NCBI GenBank assembly: GCA_023412635.1
Contig: JAEYNI010000310.1
Location: 1-12,029 of the forward strand
DNA length: 12,029 nucleotides
Direction: 5' to 3'
Source: Bacillota bacterium
GTDB lineage: Bacteria > Bacillota > Clostridia > Acetivibrionales > DSM-1351
How positions within the stretch are numbered: position 1 is the stretch's first letter; the number at the start of each line of letters is the position of its first letter. Of the stretch, positions 1 through 6,238 are shown one piece after another. The translations under genes were made by a program, and so were the position numbers. The notes under the pieces are model-generated. The model was given only the letters and a program-made list of their open reading frames with translations. It made no database searches and was not told the DNA's origin.

Positions 1-340
1 CATACAGGTCACCACTGTTTTCTTTATTTAGTGTCCCATCCAATTCGATCATCAAAAATTTGGTCAACGCCATAACTACCGGTCTGTGTCTCATTCCTTT
101 CGGGACAATAATAAACTCACCTTCATCTACTTTGACCAGACCTTCATCAATTTCCAGATGGAAGCTACCTTCAATCACGTAAAACAGCTCATCAGAGCTC
201 TCATGAACGTGAAAGTCCAAAGTACGGTTTTCAACATTTACAACACTTAGGACATGGCCGTTAAGTTGTCCAACCTTGTCATATATGTATAATTTATCGA
301 TTGAGTCTACGGATGCTTTAAGGTTTACTTTTTCGAGCAT
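1..340 (-). CDS. Cupin-domain protein, 3' end outside window (partial)
   Basis: The gene reads leftward and runs off the window edge, leaving 113 codons from the start. It encodes a small single-domain cupin. The first cupin motif is visible as HVHESSDELFYVIEG, with H44, H46 and E51 as probable metal ligands. The second is GEFIIVPKGMRHRP, with H85 as the fourth ligand. All four canonical ligands are present, so metal binding is likely. The ATG at 338-340 is preceded by AGGAG (351-355) ten bases upstream. Cupins of this size include sugar isomerase-like, dioxygenase-like and sensing proteins, and the substrate cannot be read from sequence. The gene is divergent from a LysR-type regulator, the classic arrangement of a regulator and its target, so it is probably controlled by that protein. 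The family call is firm; the function is unknown. Confidence 0.9.
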   Translation of the reverse strand, partial: MLEKVNLKASVDSIDKLYIYDKVGQLNGHVLSVVNVENRTLDFHVHESSDELFYVIEGSFHLEIDEGLVKVDEGEFIIVPKGMRHRPVVMALTKFLMIELDGTLNKENSGDLY

Positions 341-432
341 AATGTCATCACTCCTATCAAAATATACTGGATAAATTATTATTCAATCAAATTATCATAA
401 AATTGAGAGCTCCCTTTAACCATCATGCCCTC

Positions 433-438
433 ATTATA
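433..438 (-). promoter_or_regulatory. Probable -10 box of the cupin gene promoter
   Basis: The minus strand reads TATAAT here, a perfect sigma-A -10 hexamer, which would start transcription near position 426 and give a leader of about 85 nt. The hexamer 17 bp upstream (456-461) reads TTTCGT on the minus strand, a poor -35. A good -10 with a weak -35 is what an activator-dependent promoter looks like. A competing candidate closer to the gene (TTGATT-N18-TATATT on the minus strand) would start almost on the ribosome binding site. Confidence 0.45.
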
Positions 439-452
439 ATACATTAGTATTA

Positions 453-481
453 TTGACGAAATAGATATACTTTGATAAAAT
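453..481 (+). promoter_or_regulatory. Sigma-A promoter of the LysR-type regulator gene
   Basis: The -35 TTGACG lies at 453-458 and the -10 TAAAAT at 476-481, separated by exactly 17 bp. Transcription would begin near 488, about 26 nt before the ATG at 514. It faces away from the cupin promoter and overlaps its upstream region. Confidence 0.6.
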
Positions 482-483
482 CT

Positions 484-498
484 ATCTAAAATATTGAT
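484..498 (+). promoter_or_regulatory. Candidate LysR-type regulator binding box (ATC-N9-GAT)
   Basis: The 15-bp element ATC-TAAAATATT-GAT fits the T-N11-A, ATC-N9-GAT form known for many LysR-type regulators. It covers the predicted start site of the regulator gene (about 488), as expected for autorepression. Its centre (491) lies about 65 bp upstream of the predicted cupin start site (about 426), the usual place of the recognition site. The motif is short and the region AT-rich, so the placement carries more weight than the motif. Confidence 0.4.
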
Positions 499-513
499 AT
501 TTAGAGGTGAAAC

Positions 514-1389
514 ATGGAGCTTACATATTTTAAAAGCCTGTTATATCTGTATGAATTGGGGAATTATTCTCAAACCGCAGAGGTGTTGGGATACTCCCAA
601 TCCAGTATTTCCACACATATTCAGAGGCTGGAACAGATTTACGGTGATAAAATCATCTATCGAAAAGGTAATGGCTTGATTTTAACCCCAAAAGGAAAAA
701 TCATATACCGATATGCTAAAGAAGTACTAGATTCAATGGCGAGGCTGGATAATGAATTGAGAATACATAAGGTAAATGAAATTAATATTGGTACAATAGA
801 GTCCATTGCCCTGTATTATTTGCAGGACATTATTGAAGTATATAAAATTAAATATCCTCATATAATTTTTCACCTTTCAATTGAAGATGAAGCTAGTTTG
901 CTGGAGAAACTAGCTAAACAGAAACTGGATTTTGTTTTAGTCTTTAATAAGGAAATCAAGTTTGAGGGTATTAAAGTTTTAAAGATTAAGGAAGAGAGTC
1001 TGTGTTTTGTATACAATCCTAAAACCAATTCAGAATCGAATATTAGGGAAAAACTTGAGGAGCAATCACTTATATTGACCGGTAAAGAGTGCCCTTATCG
1101 CAAGGCATTAATCTCCGAATTCAAGGAATTCGGGCAGAAATATAATATTTCAATGGTATTAAGTAATGTGGATACGATAAAAAACCTGGTCATCAATAAT
1201 TGGGGTATAGGGTTTCTGCCGCAGTTCACCATTCACGAAAAGGATAAGCTGGGGATTTTGAAGTACAGAATGGCGAGTCCGTTTTTTATACAGCTTATTT
1301 ACTATCCTGAACTCGAAGAAAGCATGGAATTCCGAAATTTTATTGAAATAGCACACTCATCAATAAATGGTTTTCTTAGCGCAAACTAG
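514..1389 (+). CDS. LysR-family transcriptional regulator
   Basis: This 291-residue protein has the normal length and layout of the LysR family. The N-terminal winged helix-turn-helix covers roughly residues 1-60 (for example AEVLGYSQSSISTHIQRLE, then a wing with LTPKG). A linker helix follows, then a periplasmic-binding-protein-like effector domain from about residue 88 to 285 (opening with INIGTIESIALYYLQDII). The ATG at 514 has GAGGTGA (504-510) just upstream. The gene is divergent from the cupin gene and shares its 173-bp control region, so it probably activates that gene in response to a small molecule and represses its own transcription. The effector cannot be inferred. No clear terminator follows the stop codon. 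Confidence 0.93.
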   Translation: MELTYFKSLLYLYELGNYSQTAEVLGYSQSSISTHIQRLEQIYGDKIIYRKGNGLILTPKGKIIYRYAKEVLDSMARLDNELRIHKVNEINIGTIESIALYYLQDIIEVYKIKYPHIIFHLSIEDEASLLEKLAKQKLDFVLVFNKEIKFEGIKVLKIKEESLCFVYNPKTNSESNIREKLEEQSLILTGKECPYRKALISEFKEFGQKYNISMVLSNVDTIKNLVINNWGIGFLPQFTIHEKDKLGILKYRMASPFFIQLIYYPELEESMEFRNFIEIAHSSINGFLSAN

Positions 1390-1542
1390 CGATGAACATA
1401 ACTTGCAACCTCATATTGAAAGTAGTGAACTCAAGCTTAAACTTCTATTGAAACCTTATCAGTAATGCACATATTTATCCAAGGCTGCCTCCAAGTAGAA
1501 TAATTTGCTTCATATTGGTAAAAATATGGCTAAATTATATTT

Positions 1543-1578
1543 GAAAACAAAAATAATTCATAACTTATTTTTGTTTTC
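1543..1578 (+). repeat. 14-bp perfect inverted repeat upstream of rubrerythrin
   Basis: The arms GAAAACAAAAATAA (1543-1556) and TTATTTTTGTTTTC (1565-1578) are perfectly complementary around the 8-nt spacer TTCATAAC. The right arm ends 7 bp before the AGGAGG of the rubrerythrin gene. With almost only A-T pairs and no following T-run, it does not resemble a terminator. It could be a dyad operator for an oxidative-stress regulator or a hairpin in the mRNA leader. It does not match the PerR box consensus well. Confidence 0.6.
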
Positions 1579-1596
1579 CCTTCACAGGAGGATTTT

Positions 1597-2184
1597 ATGG
1601 GTAAGTTATCAGGAACAGAAACATCAGAAAATCTCGCAAGAGCTTTTGCCGGCGAGTCACAGGCTAGAAACAGGTATACTTTCTATGCCGGATATGCAAA
1701 GCAGGAAGGGCATGCTGTACTAGAACAAGAGTTCAAGCTGATAGCCGAAAACGAAAGGGCTCATGCTAAAGTATTTTATGATTTACTGGTCGATGGAATG
1801 GGCGGTCCAAGCAATGTTAACGTCGATGCAGGCTATCCCTTTGAATTGGGAGATACTGTTGCGAACCTTTATTCGGCAGCTCATGGCGAACATGAAGAAC
1901 ATTCAAAAATATATCCTACTTTTGCCGATATTGCAAAAAAAGAGGGTTTCCCTCAAGTTGAAGCTGCCTTCAGAATGATTGCCAATATTGAAAGGGAGCA
2001 CGAAAAGAAATTCAAACAGCTTGCTGAAGAATTGAAGAGCAAAACTTTGTATCAGAAGAAGGAACCCCAGCAGTGGATTTGTACCAATTGCGGACATATT
2101 CATCAGGGTACCGATGCACCTGGAATTTGTCCGGTATGTAAGCATCCCCAGGGGTGGTTTGAGGTAAGAACAAATCAATACTAG
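1597..2184 (+). CDS. rbr: Rubrerythrin
   Basis: Rubrerythrin is a cytoplasmic non-haem iron peroxidase that reduces hydrogen peroxide to water in anaerobes, with electrons from NAD(P)H passed through rubredoxin-type proteins. The 195-residue protein has the standard two-domain form. The ferritin-like four-helix domain (about 1-150) carries the di-iron ligands E20, E53-x2-H56, the glutamates E98 and E101, and E132-x2-H135. The C-terminal rubredoxin-like domain holds CTNC (162-165) and CPVC (178-181), a Cys4 iron site with the 12-residue gap usual for the family. The ATG follows a perfect AGGAGG (1586-1591) by 5 nt. The gene looks monocistronic, with a large inverted repeat in its leader that may control it. 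I could not pick a convincing promoter. Confidence 0.97.
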   Translation: MGKLSGTETSENLARAFAGESQARNRYTFYAGYAKQEGHAVLEQEFKLIAENERAHAKVFYDLLVDGMGGPSNVNVDAGYPFELGDTVANLYSAAHGEHEEHSKIYPTFADIAKKEGFPQVEAAFRMIANIEREHEKKFKQLAEELKSKTLYQKKEPQQWICTNCGHIHQGTDAPGICPVCKHPQGWFEVRTNQY

Positions 2185-2199
2185 ACACCTGACTTTGTC

Positions 2200-2283
2200 A
2201 TATTAAGCGATAGGGCATTGGAAATGGTACATTTGTTAGTGTATTAGTTGATGTATTTAATTTGCGTAAGGAAAGCTTAATAT
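2200..2283. repeat. Widely spaced 9-bp inverted repeat
   Basis: ATATTAAGC (2200-2208) and GCTTAATAT (2275-2283) are exact complements 66 bp apart in the gap between rubrerythrin and the terminator. No coding potential is visible between them and no flanking duplication marks a mobile element. It may be chance in AT-rich sequence. Confidence 0.3.
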
Positions 2284-2293
2284 TTTAAATAAG

Positions 2294-2330
2294 AAAGCAG
2301 CTGCTTACCGGGAGGTAACGCAGCTGCTTT
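2294..2330 (-). terminator. Hairpin terminator between convergent genes
   Basis: AAAGCAGCTGC (2294-2304) pairs perfectly with GCAGCTGCTTT (2320-2330). An inner stem TTACC/GGTAA closes on a GGGA tetraloop, with one bulged C at 2319. On the minus strand the stem is followed by TTTCTTATTT, a fair U-rich tail, so it best terminates the serine hydrolase operon. It probably also stops plus-strand reading from rubrerythrin, although that side lacks a T-run. Confidence 0.8.
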
Positions 2331-2351
2331 GAACTATAAAAACTGAACCTG

Positions 2352-4298
2352 TTAAAATAAATTCCAGTAAAAGAATATCCAGGTCAAGCCTAAAACTGAA
2401 AGAGTAAATAAGGTATAGTGAATCCGGGTAAATAACTTCCAAAAACCTTTTCTCCAAGCGATTGCAGTAAAAGCTAAAAGAGATACACCCAAAATTGGTA
2501 TAACTAACGGTATAAAGTCAATTAATGATTTTCCTTCGGCAGGATTATAAGCATCCTGTGGTAATTGATATACAGGATCAACATTTCCTGACGAGAGGAT
2601 GCCGGCGAAAACAGCTATAATTACGATACCTGCAAAAATACCAACCCATTGTGCCATAATAGCTAACTTTGAGGACTGCTTTCTTTTCTTTTTGAACAGA
2701 TAAAATAATTTAGCAATTACCCAATAAATAATTGAAATGACTGTGATGAATAAAATAATTATTAGAAGTGATATTGTAAAATTCATTGTAGAATAAAAGG
2801 GAGCTTTTGAATATGTCATAGGACCATCAGATGTCAGCATGGTTCTGCCATATGGATCAACCTTGAAAATAATTTTATGAAAAGGGCCAAAATAATCCTG
2901 TGTCCGGCCCTCTCGAAGATTCTGATACACACCGGGTCCAGTTTCGACAAATTTATTAATCTCACCGGCATTAGTTACCAACAGATAGCCATCCTTATCC
3001 ATATCAACCTTAATAATGCCCCCTCCGAGTATGCTGTTTATTTTCTCATCAGTAGTAACACTTTTTCGGTTCTGCTGATATTCTCCAACAAATTTCTCAG
3101 CCCTGCTCCTGCTTCCTTCACTAGGCACTGCTGTTTTTACAGCATTAACAGGATAAAATTTATCCATAAACCCTTGAAAGACCTCGGAGTGTAAAATATT
3201 GCTACCACCGCTATAAGAAATAAAAATGCCTACATTTTCTTCTGGTATCAGGTATAAGCCTGTGCTAAACAGCATTGTGCCACCGCCATGGAAAAGTAAA
3301 CGTTTATCATTGAATACACCTTCCATGAAACCAAGAGTCATACCACCTAAATCCGGGTCATGGGTAAAATGCTGTTTGTGCATTTTTGCTACTGATTCTT
3401 CATTAAGTATTCGCTTTTCATTATAAATACCGCCATTTAGATGCGCTATCATGAAGTTTGCCATATCTGAAGAAGTAGTACTCATGCTCCCAGCCGGCTC
3501 AGGCACTAAATATTCAAAGCTTCCTTCAAGATATTGCCCATTAACAAATCTGTAAGGTGTAGCTATATTAGCTGCAAAATCCGATGGGGGAGGCTGCACG
3601 AATGTACTACGATGCATATTCAAGGGCTTGAAAATGTTTTTATCAACATAATCAGAAAATACCTTTCCGGTTACCCTTTCTACAATATAGCCTGCCAGTG
3701 CTGTACTATAATTTGAGTATGCGGCAACTTTCCCGGCCGGAAAAATTCTTTCAGGCAGATAATTCTTTATATATTCATCCAAGGGAAGGAGTTTATCCTG
3801 TGAAATTCTGAAAAGCACATTTGAGTTATCTTCAAAGCCTGATGTATGAGTCATCAGATGAGTTAGAGTTATTGGTTCTACCGTTGTTCCCTTAAGGGAC
3901 TTTTCAAGCTGTGGAGGTATTTCGAAATCCAAATATGTATTGATATCTGTGTTTAAGTCCAGTAAGCCTGCTTCAACAAGCTGCATAACTGCGGTCCAGG
4001 TAATTAATTTCGAAGTAGAACCAATACGAAAAAGACTCTTGTCGGCATCAACCGGAACACCCTTATCAATATCTGTAAAGCCAAATCCTTTTTTATATAC
4101 GATTTGCCCATCTTCTACTACAGAAACTGTGGCATTTGGAATATGATGCTTCTCAATCCCGGTCTTCAAAGAACTGTCAAGGAATGCTTCCAGGCTACCA
4201 GGTTCATTACTTTGGGCCAAGGCAGCAGTTGATGTTATTGATAATATAAATGCAGCCAGTAAACTTGCCATAATAAGATATTTACTTCTGCGTTGCAT
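2352..4298 (-). CDS. Secreted, membrane-anchored serine hydrolase (class C beta-lactamase/PBP family)
   Basis: This 648-residue protein belongs to the beta-lactamase/transpeptidase-like superfamily, whose members include class C beta-lactamases, DD-peptidases and esterases. A signal peptide ends near residue 28 (ALA-Q). The catalytic domain (about 35-380) has S94-T-S-K97 with the nucleophile and general base, Y194-S-N196, and H337-G-G in the place of the KTG triad, plus the family signature HLMTHTSGF (147-155). A beta-rich linker follows (about 395-500), then four hydrophobic membrane segments (about 507-534, 548-568, 592-615, 625-646). The catalytic part should lie outside the cell. The frame opens five codons earlier at a GTG, but that GTG lies against the ribosome binding site GGGAGGGG (4304-4311), which directs the ATG at 4298. 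It is the second gene of an operon with a TetR repressor. The substrate is unknown; the name does not imply antibiotic resistance. Confidence 0.9.
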   Translation of the reverse strand: MQRRSKYLIMASLLAAFILSITSTAALAQSNEPGSLEAFLDSSLKTGIEKHHIPNATVSVVEDGQIVYKKGFGFTDIDKGVPVDADKSLFRIGSTSKLITWTAVMQLVEAGLLDLNTDINTYLDFEIPPQLEKSLKGTTVEPITLTHLMTHTSGFEDNSNVLFRISQDKLLPLDEYIKNYLPERIFPAGKVAAYSNYSTALAGYIVERVTGKVFSDYVDKNIFKPLNMHRSTFVQPPPSDFAANIATPYRFVNGQYLEGSFEYLVPEPAGSMSTTSSDMANFMIAHLNGGIYNEKRILNEESVAKMHKQHFTHDPDLGGMTLGFMEGVFNDKRLLFHGGGTMLFSTGLYLIPEENVGIFISYSGGSNILHSEVFQGFMDKFYPVNAVKTAVPSEGSRSRAEKFVGEYQQNRKSVTTDEKINSILGGGIIKVDMDKDGYLLVTNAGEINKFVETGPGVYQNLREGRTQDYFGPFHKIIFKVDPYGRTMLTSDGPMTYSKAPFYSTMNFTISLLIIILFITVISIIYWVIAKLFYLFKKKRKQSSKLAIMAQWVGIFAGIVIIAVFAGILSSGNVDPVYQLPQDAYNPAEGKSLIDFIPLVIPILGVSLLAFTAIAWRKGFWKLFTRIHYTLFTLSVLGLTWIFFYWNLF

Positions 4299-4323
4299 TT
4301 TGTCCCCTCCCACTTATTCAAAA

Positions 4324-4902
4324 TTATTTTAGTTTATTTTTATTCGACCTGGTTGACAGTATTATGTCATCGGTTGCGCTCGATAAGATATCCATCAAGT
4401 CCTGCTTTCTACATTCTTCCGGTATTAAGCCATTGGCAACCATTACTGAAAGCCCCATTTGAAAAACGCTTACTTTAAGCAGAATTGTCTTCAACTCTTC
4501 GTCTGTAAAGTCTTTCAGCTCAGGGTCTTTTTTCATTTCATCAATTAAAACTGGTGTCATTTTTTCATCGTAACTTTTTTTATAACTGTTACTTTTCATA
4601 ATCATATCCCTGAAAAGTACCTTGTACTCATCTGCAAATCTCAGGCTTGCTCTTCCTATATCATAGAAAGGATTTCCTGTGCTTTCTTCGATTAAGAGCT
4701 GCTGACTTATGCTAAAAATCTTATCAATTAAGGCTTCAGTTAACTCGTTAACATTCTTGAAGTTAACATAAATAGGAGCTACCGAGCTACCCATTTTTTG
4801 TGCTATTTTTTTCATGGTTACATTATCGATGCCTTCTGATTTGGCTATCTCAAAGGCTGCGTTAATTACCTGCTCCTTTGTAAATTTAACTTTAGGTCCC
4901 AT
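4324..4902 (-). CDS. TetR-family transcriptional repressor
   Basis: The 192-residue protein starts with a typical TetR DNA-binding domain. Helix 1 is near TKEQVINAAFEIAKSEG, and the helix-turn-helix is VTMKKIAQKMGSSVAPIYVNF-like at about residues 28-48. The rest (about 55-192) is the helical ligand-binding and dimerisation part, which does not reveal its ligand. A ribosome binding site AAAGGA (4912-4917) precedes the ATG. The gene is first in an operon, 25 nt ahead of the serine hydrolase, with a strong double palindrome over its promoter. The simplest reading is a repressor that controls its own synthesis and that of the hydrolase and is released by a small molecule, perhaps one that the hydrolase acts on or produces. 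The family call is firm; the circuit is inferred. Confidence 0.93.
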   Translation of the reverse strand: MGPKVKFTKEQVINAAFEIAKSEGIDNVTMKKIAQKMGSSVAPIYVNFKNVNELTEALIDKIFSISQQLLIEESTGNPFYDIGRASLRFADEYKVLFRDMIMKSNSYKKSYDEKMTPVLIDEMKKDPELKDFTDEELKTILLKVSVFQMGLSVMVANGLIPEECRKQDLMDILSSATDDIILSTRSNKNKLK

Positions 4903-4937
4903 ATAGTCACGTCCTTTAACAATATGTGCAATTACTA

Positions 4938-4973
4938 ATACATAACGTACGTTATATAACGCACGTTATGTAT
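4938..4973. promoter_or_regulatory. Double palindromic operator of the TetR regulator
   Basis: Two 14-bp sites abut exactly: ATAACGTACGTTAT (4942-4955), a perfect palindrome, and ATAACGCACGTTAT (4956-4969), with one mismatch. Including the flanking ATAC and GTAT, the 36 bp are also palindromic as a whole apart from that one position. The element covers the predicted transcription start just downstream of the -10 box, the ideal place to block initiation. Two adjacent sites suggest two TetR dimers. Confidence 0.8.
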
Positions 4974-4975
4974 AA

Positions 4976-5004
4976 ATATTACACTATGTAATAATAAAAT
5001 GCAA
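4976..5004 (-). promoter_or_regulatory. Sigma-A promoter of the tetR-hydrolase operon
   Basis: On the minus strand the -35 is TTGCAT (4999-5004) and the -10 is TAATAT (4976-4981), separated by 17 bp. Transcription should begin near 4969, inside the palindromic operator, leaving a leader of about 65 nt before the repressor ATG. Confidence 0.65.
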
Positions 5005-5050
5005 GTAAATTCCACCCAAGCTGGTAAAACTACTAAGGTTATTAGATATA

Positions 5051-5093
5051 AAAAGCACCTCTTTTTGTTATGGAAGCAAAAAGAGGTGCTTTT
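5051..5093 (-). terminator. Strong intrinsic terminator
   Basis: AAAAGCACCTCTTTTTG (5051-5067) and CAAAAAGAGGTGCTTTT (5077-5093) form a perfect 17-bp stem with a 9-nt loop. On the minus strand the stem runs into a U-rich tail (TTTTTATAT), so it ends transcription of the hemolysin III-like gene and shields the downstream tetR promoter. Because the stem itself ends in A/T runs, it could act in both directions. Confidence 0.85.
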
Positions 5094-5114
5094 GGGCTTT
5101 ACGGGTGAAGAGTT

Positions 5115-5128
5115 TAATCTATAGATTA
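5115..5128. repeat. 14-bp perfect palindrome
   Basis: TAATCTATAGATTA is its own reverse complement. It lies between the stop of the hemolysin III-like gene and its terminator, so it would fall in the 3' untranslated region. No role is evident; it may be chance. Confidence 0.3.
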
Positions 5129-5179
5129 TTGTAAAGTTAACTAGCCTGGATTAATAAAAATTGTAAATTAAGAGTTGAA

Positions 5180-5824
5180 TTAATACATAAAAAAGCAGAT
5201 CCCTATATAATGTGTCAGGACACCAAGAAACACAAATATATGCCAGACCATATGGTGGTATTTGAAGCCTTTTTTAGCATAAATCGCAGCTCCCACCGTA
5301 TAGAAAACACCCCCGCCTAGAATCAGCCAGAACAGCAGAGGATTGGCTTTCTGAAAGAAAAGTGGCATGAAGATTACAAGGCTCCAGCCCATTACGAGGT
5401 AAATCATCAGCGATAATTTGGGTATGGATTTTTTTGAAATGGACTTATAAAGGATTCCGAAAAGTACCATTACCCATTGAACCGACAGAAGCACTATAGA
5501 CTGCCAGCCGCCTATAACCGAGGCAGCTATTGGTGTATAGGTACCTGCTATTGCTATGTATATGCATATATGATCCAATATCTGCATAACTCGCTTATGA
5601 GTTGTGTCGTGCTCCATCACATGGTAAAAGGTGGACATCAGGAACATAAGGAAAATACAGATGCTGAATATGGTAACACTTGCGACATCAACAAGGCTAC
5701 CCTTTGTGTAGGCTGTGATTATAACAAATGGAAAGGCAGCTAAGACAAGCAGAGCCGGAACTCCATGTGTAATGGCATTGGCAACTTCTTCTCCAAAAGT
5801 AAGCTTGACTATTTTTCTGGACAT
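5180..5824 (-). CDS. Hemolysin III / PAQR-like integral membrane protein
   Basis: The 214-residue protein is strongly hydrophobic with about seven membrane segments, the size and layout of the YqfA/hemolysin III family, bacterial relatives of eukaryotic adiponectin and progestin receptors. The conserved residues of this (CREST) superfamily are present: E12 and H20 in EEVANAITHG, S64-x3-H68 in STFYH, D84 in LDHICIYIAIAGTYTP, and H191-x3-H195 in HHMVWH. These are a probable zinc site and suggest metal-dependent hydrolase-like chemistry. The hemolysin name derives from one Bacillus cereus member and is not a safe functional call. The frame extends 13 codons upstream, but AGGGGG (5834-5839) stands 9 nt before the ATG at 5824, and the protein then begins MSRKIVKLTFGEE as family members do. 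It appears to be transcribed alone. Confidence 0.92.
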   Translation of the reverse strand: MSRKIVKLTFGEEVANAITHGVPALLVLAAFPFVIITAYTKGSLVDVASVTIFSICIFLMFLMSTFYHVMEHDTTHKRVMQILDHICIYIAIAGTYTPIAASVIGGWQSIVLLSVQWVMVLFGILYKSISKKSIPKLSLMIYLVMGWSLVIFMPLFFQKANPLLFWLILGGGVFYTVGAAIYAKKGFKYHHMVWHIFVFLGVLTHYIGICFFMY

Positions 5825-5899
5825 ATAGTTATTCCCCCTGAAATGAATTTTACTATTTATCATAAAGTATAGATGATTTAACCAGGATTTAATCGGGCG

Positions 5900-5939
5900 A
5901 AGCTATCTTCTAATATACTGGAGATATTATCCATAGCTT
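5900..5939. repeat. Nested inverted repeat
   Basis: The outer arms AAGCTAT (5900-5906) and ATAGCTT (5933-5939) enclose the inner arms TAATAT (5911-5916) and ATATTA (5924-5929) around ACTGGAG. A 4/3-nt internal loop separates the two stems. It lies about 75-115 bp upstream of the hemolysin III-like start and could be an operator or a leader hairpin of that gene. Confidence 0.4.
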
Positions 5940-6158
5940 GGTATATTTATTAATTTAGCACTGTTACCCTGGAAATACAATTATTTATCTTAATTTTTTA
6001 ATAAAAGTACCTCCAAATAAAAAATATGAGCACGCCTGGATTATGAATATTAGTATTAAGAATTAGTATGCCTAAACACACAGACTTGAATAAAAGATTA
6101 ATTACTACAAATATAATTGAAACAAAAAGGGTAAATTGGGATATATTGATAGATTTAT

Positions 6159-6187
6159 TTGATAGAATTTCAGGAATGGAATATAAT
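6159..6187 (+). promoter_or_regulatory. Sigma-A promoter of the acyl-CoA synthetase gene
   Basis: The -35 TTGATA (6159-6164) and a perfect -10 TATAAT (6182-6187) are 17 bp apart. Initiation near 6194 gives a leader of about 45 nt to the ATG at 6239, and rules out the upstream in-frame ATG at 6068 for this transcript. Confidence 0.7.
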
Positions 6188-6210
6188 AATTATAACCAGG
6201 TAATAATTAT
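6184..6210. repeat. Direct repeat of TAATAATTAT over the start site
   Basis: TAATAATTAT occurs at 6184-6193 and again at 6201-6210, 17 bp apart, and the second copy lies within the palindrome AATAATTATT (6202-6211). The pair covers the -10 box and early transcribed region of the acyl-CoA synthetase gene, where a repressor could act. The AT-only composition makes chance a real alternative. Confidence 0.35.
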
Positions 6211-6238
6211 TCCTATCCAAATATCAAGGAGAACTCAT

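Larger units (their letters stand above)
5825..6238. other. Divergent non-coding region, 414 nt
   Basis: This gap between the hemolysin III-like gene and the acyl-CoA synthetase is very AT-rich and has no convincing gene. The open frame from 6068 that joins the synthetase has no ribosome binding site, looks unlike the family, and contains the synthetase promoter. The region holds a nested inverted repeat (5900-5939), that promoter (6159-6187), and a repeated TAATAATTAT element (6184-6193 and 6201-6210). I found no convincing promoter for the leftward gene and no recognisable riboswitch. Confidence 0.6.

Noticed and set aside
1531..1570. PerR box upstream of rubrerythrin
   Set aside because: The AT-rich segments do not fit the 15-bp TTATAATNATTATAA consensus closely enough.
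1505..1723. 72-codon plus-strand frame overlapping the rubrerythrin start
   Set aside because: It has no ribosome binding site, covers the inverted repeat and the AGGAGG, and overlaps a certain gene in another frame.
2200..2283. Small mobile element (MITE) bounded by the 9-bp inverted repeat
   Set aside because: No target-site duplication, no typical terminal motif and no second copy in the window.
4299..4313. GTG start five codons upstream for the serine hydrolase
   Set aside because: The GTG lies against the GGGAGGGG ribosome binding site, which is correctly spaced for the ATG at 4298; the signal peptide also begins properly there.
5825..5863. ATG 13 codons upstream for the hemolysin III-like protein
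   Set aside because: The strong AGGGGG site at 5834-5839 lies inside this extension and directs the ATG at 5824.
5144..6043. GCCTGGATTA present on both sides of the hemolysin III-like gene as possible attachment or insertion repeats
   Set aside because: A 10-bp match is expected many times by chance in 12 kb, and no integrase or other mobile gene is present.
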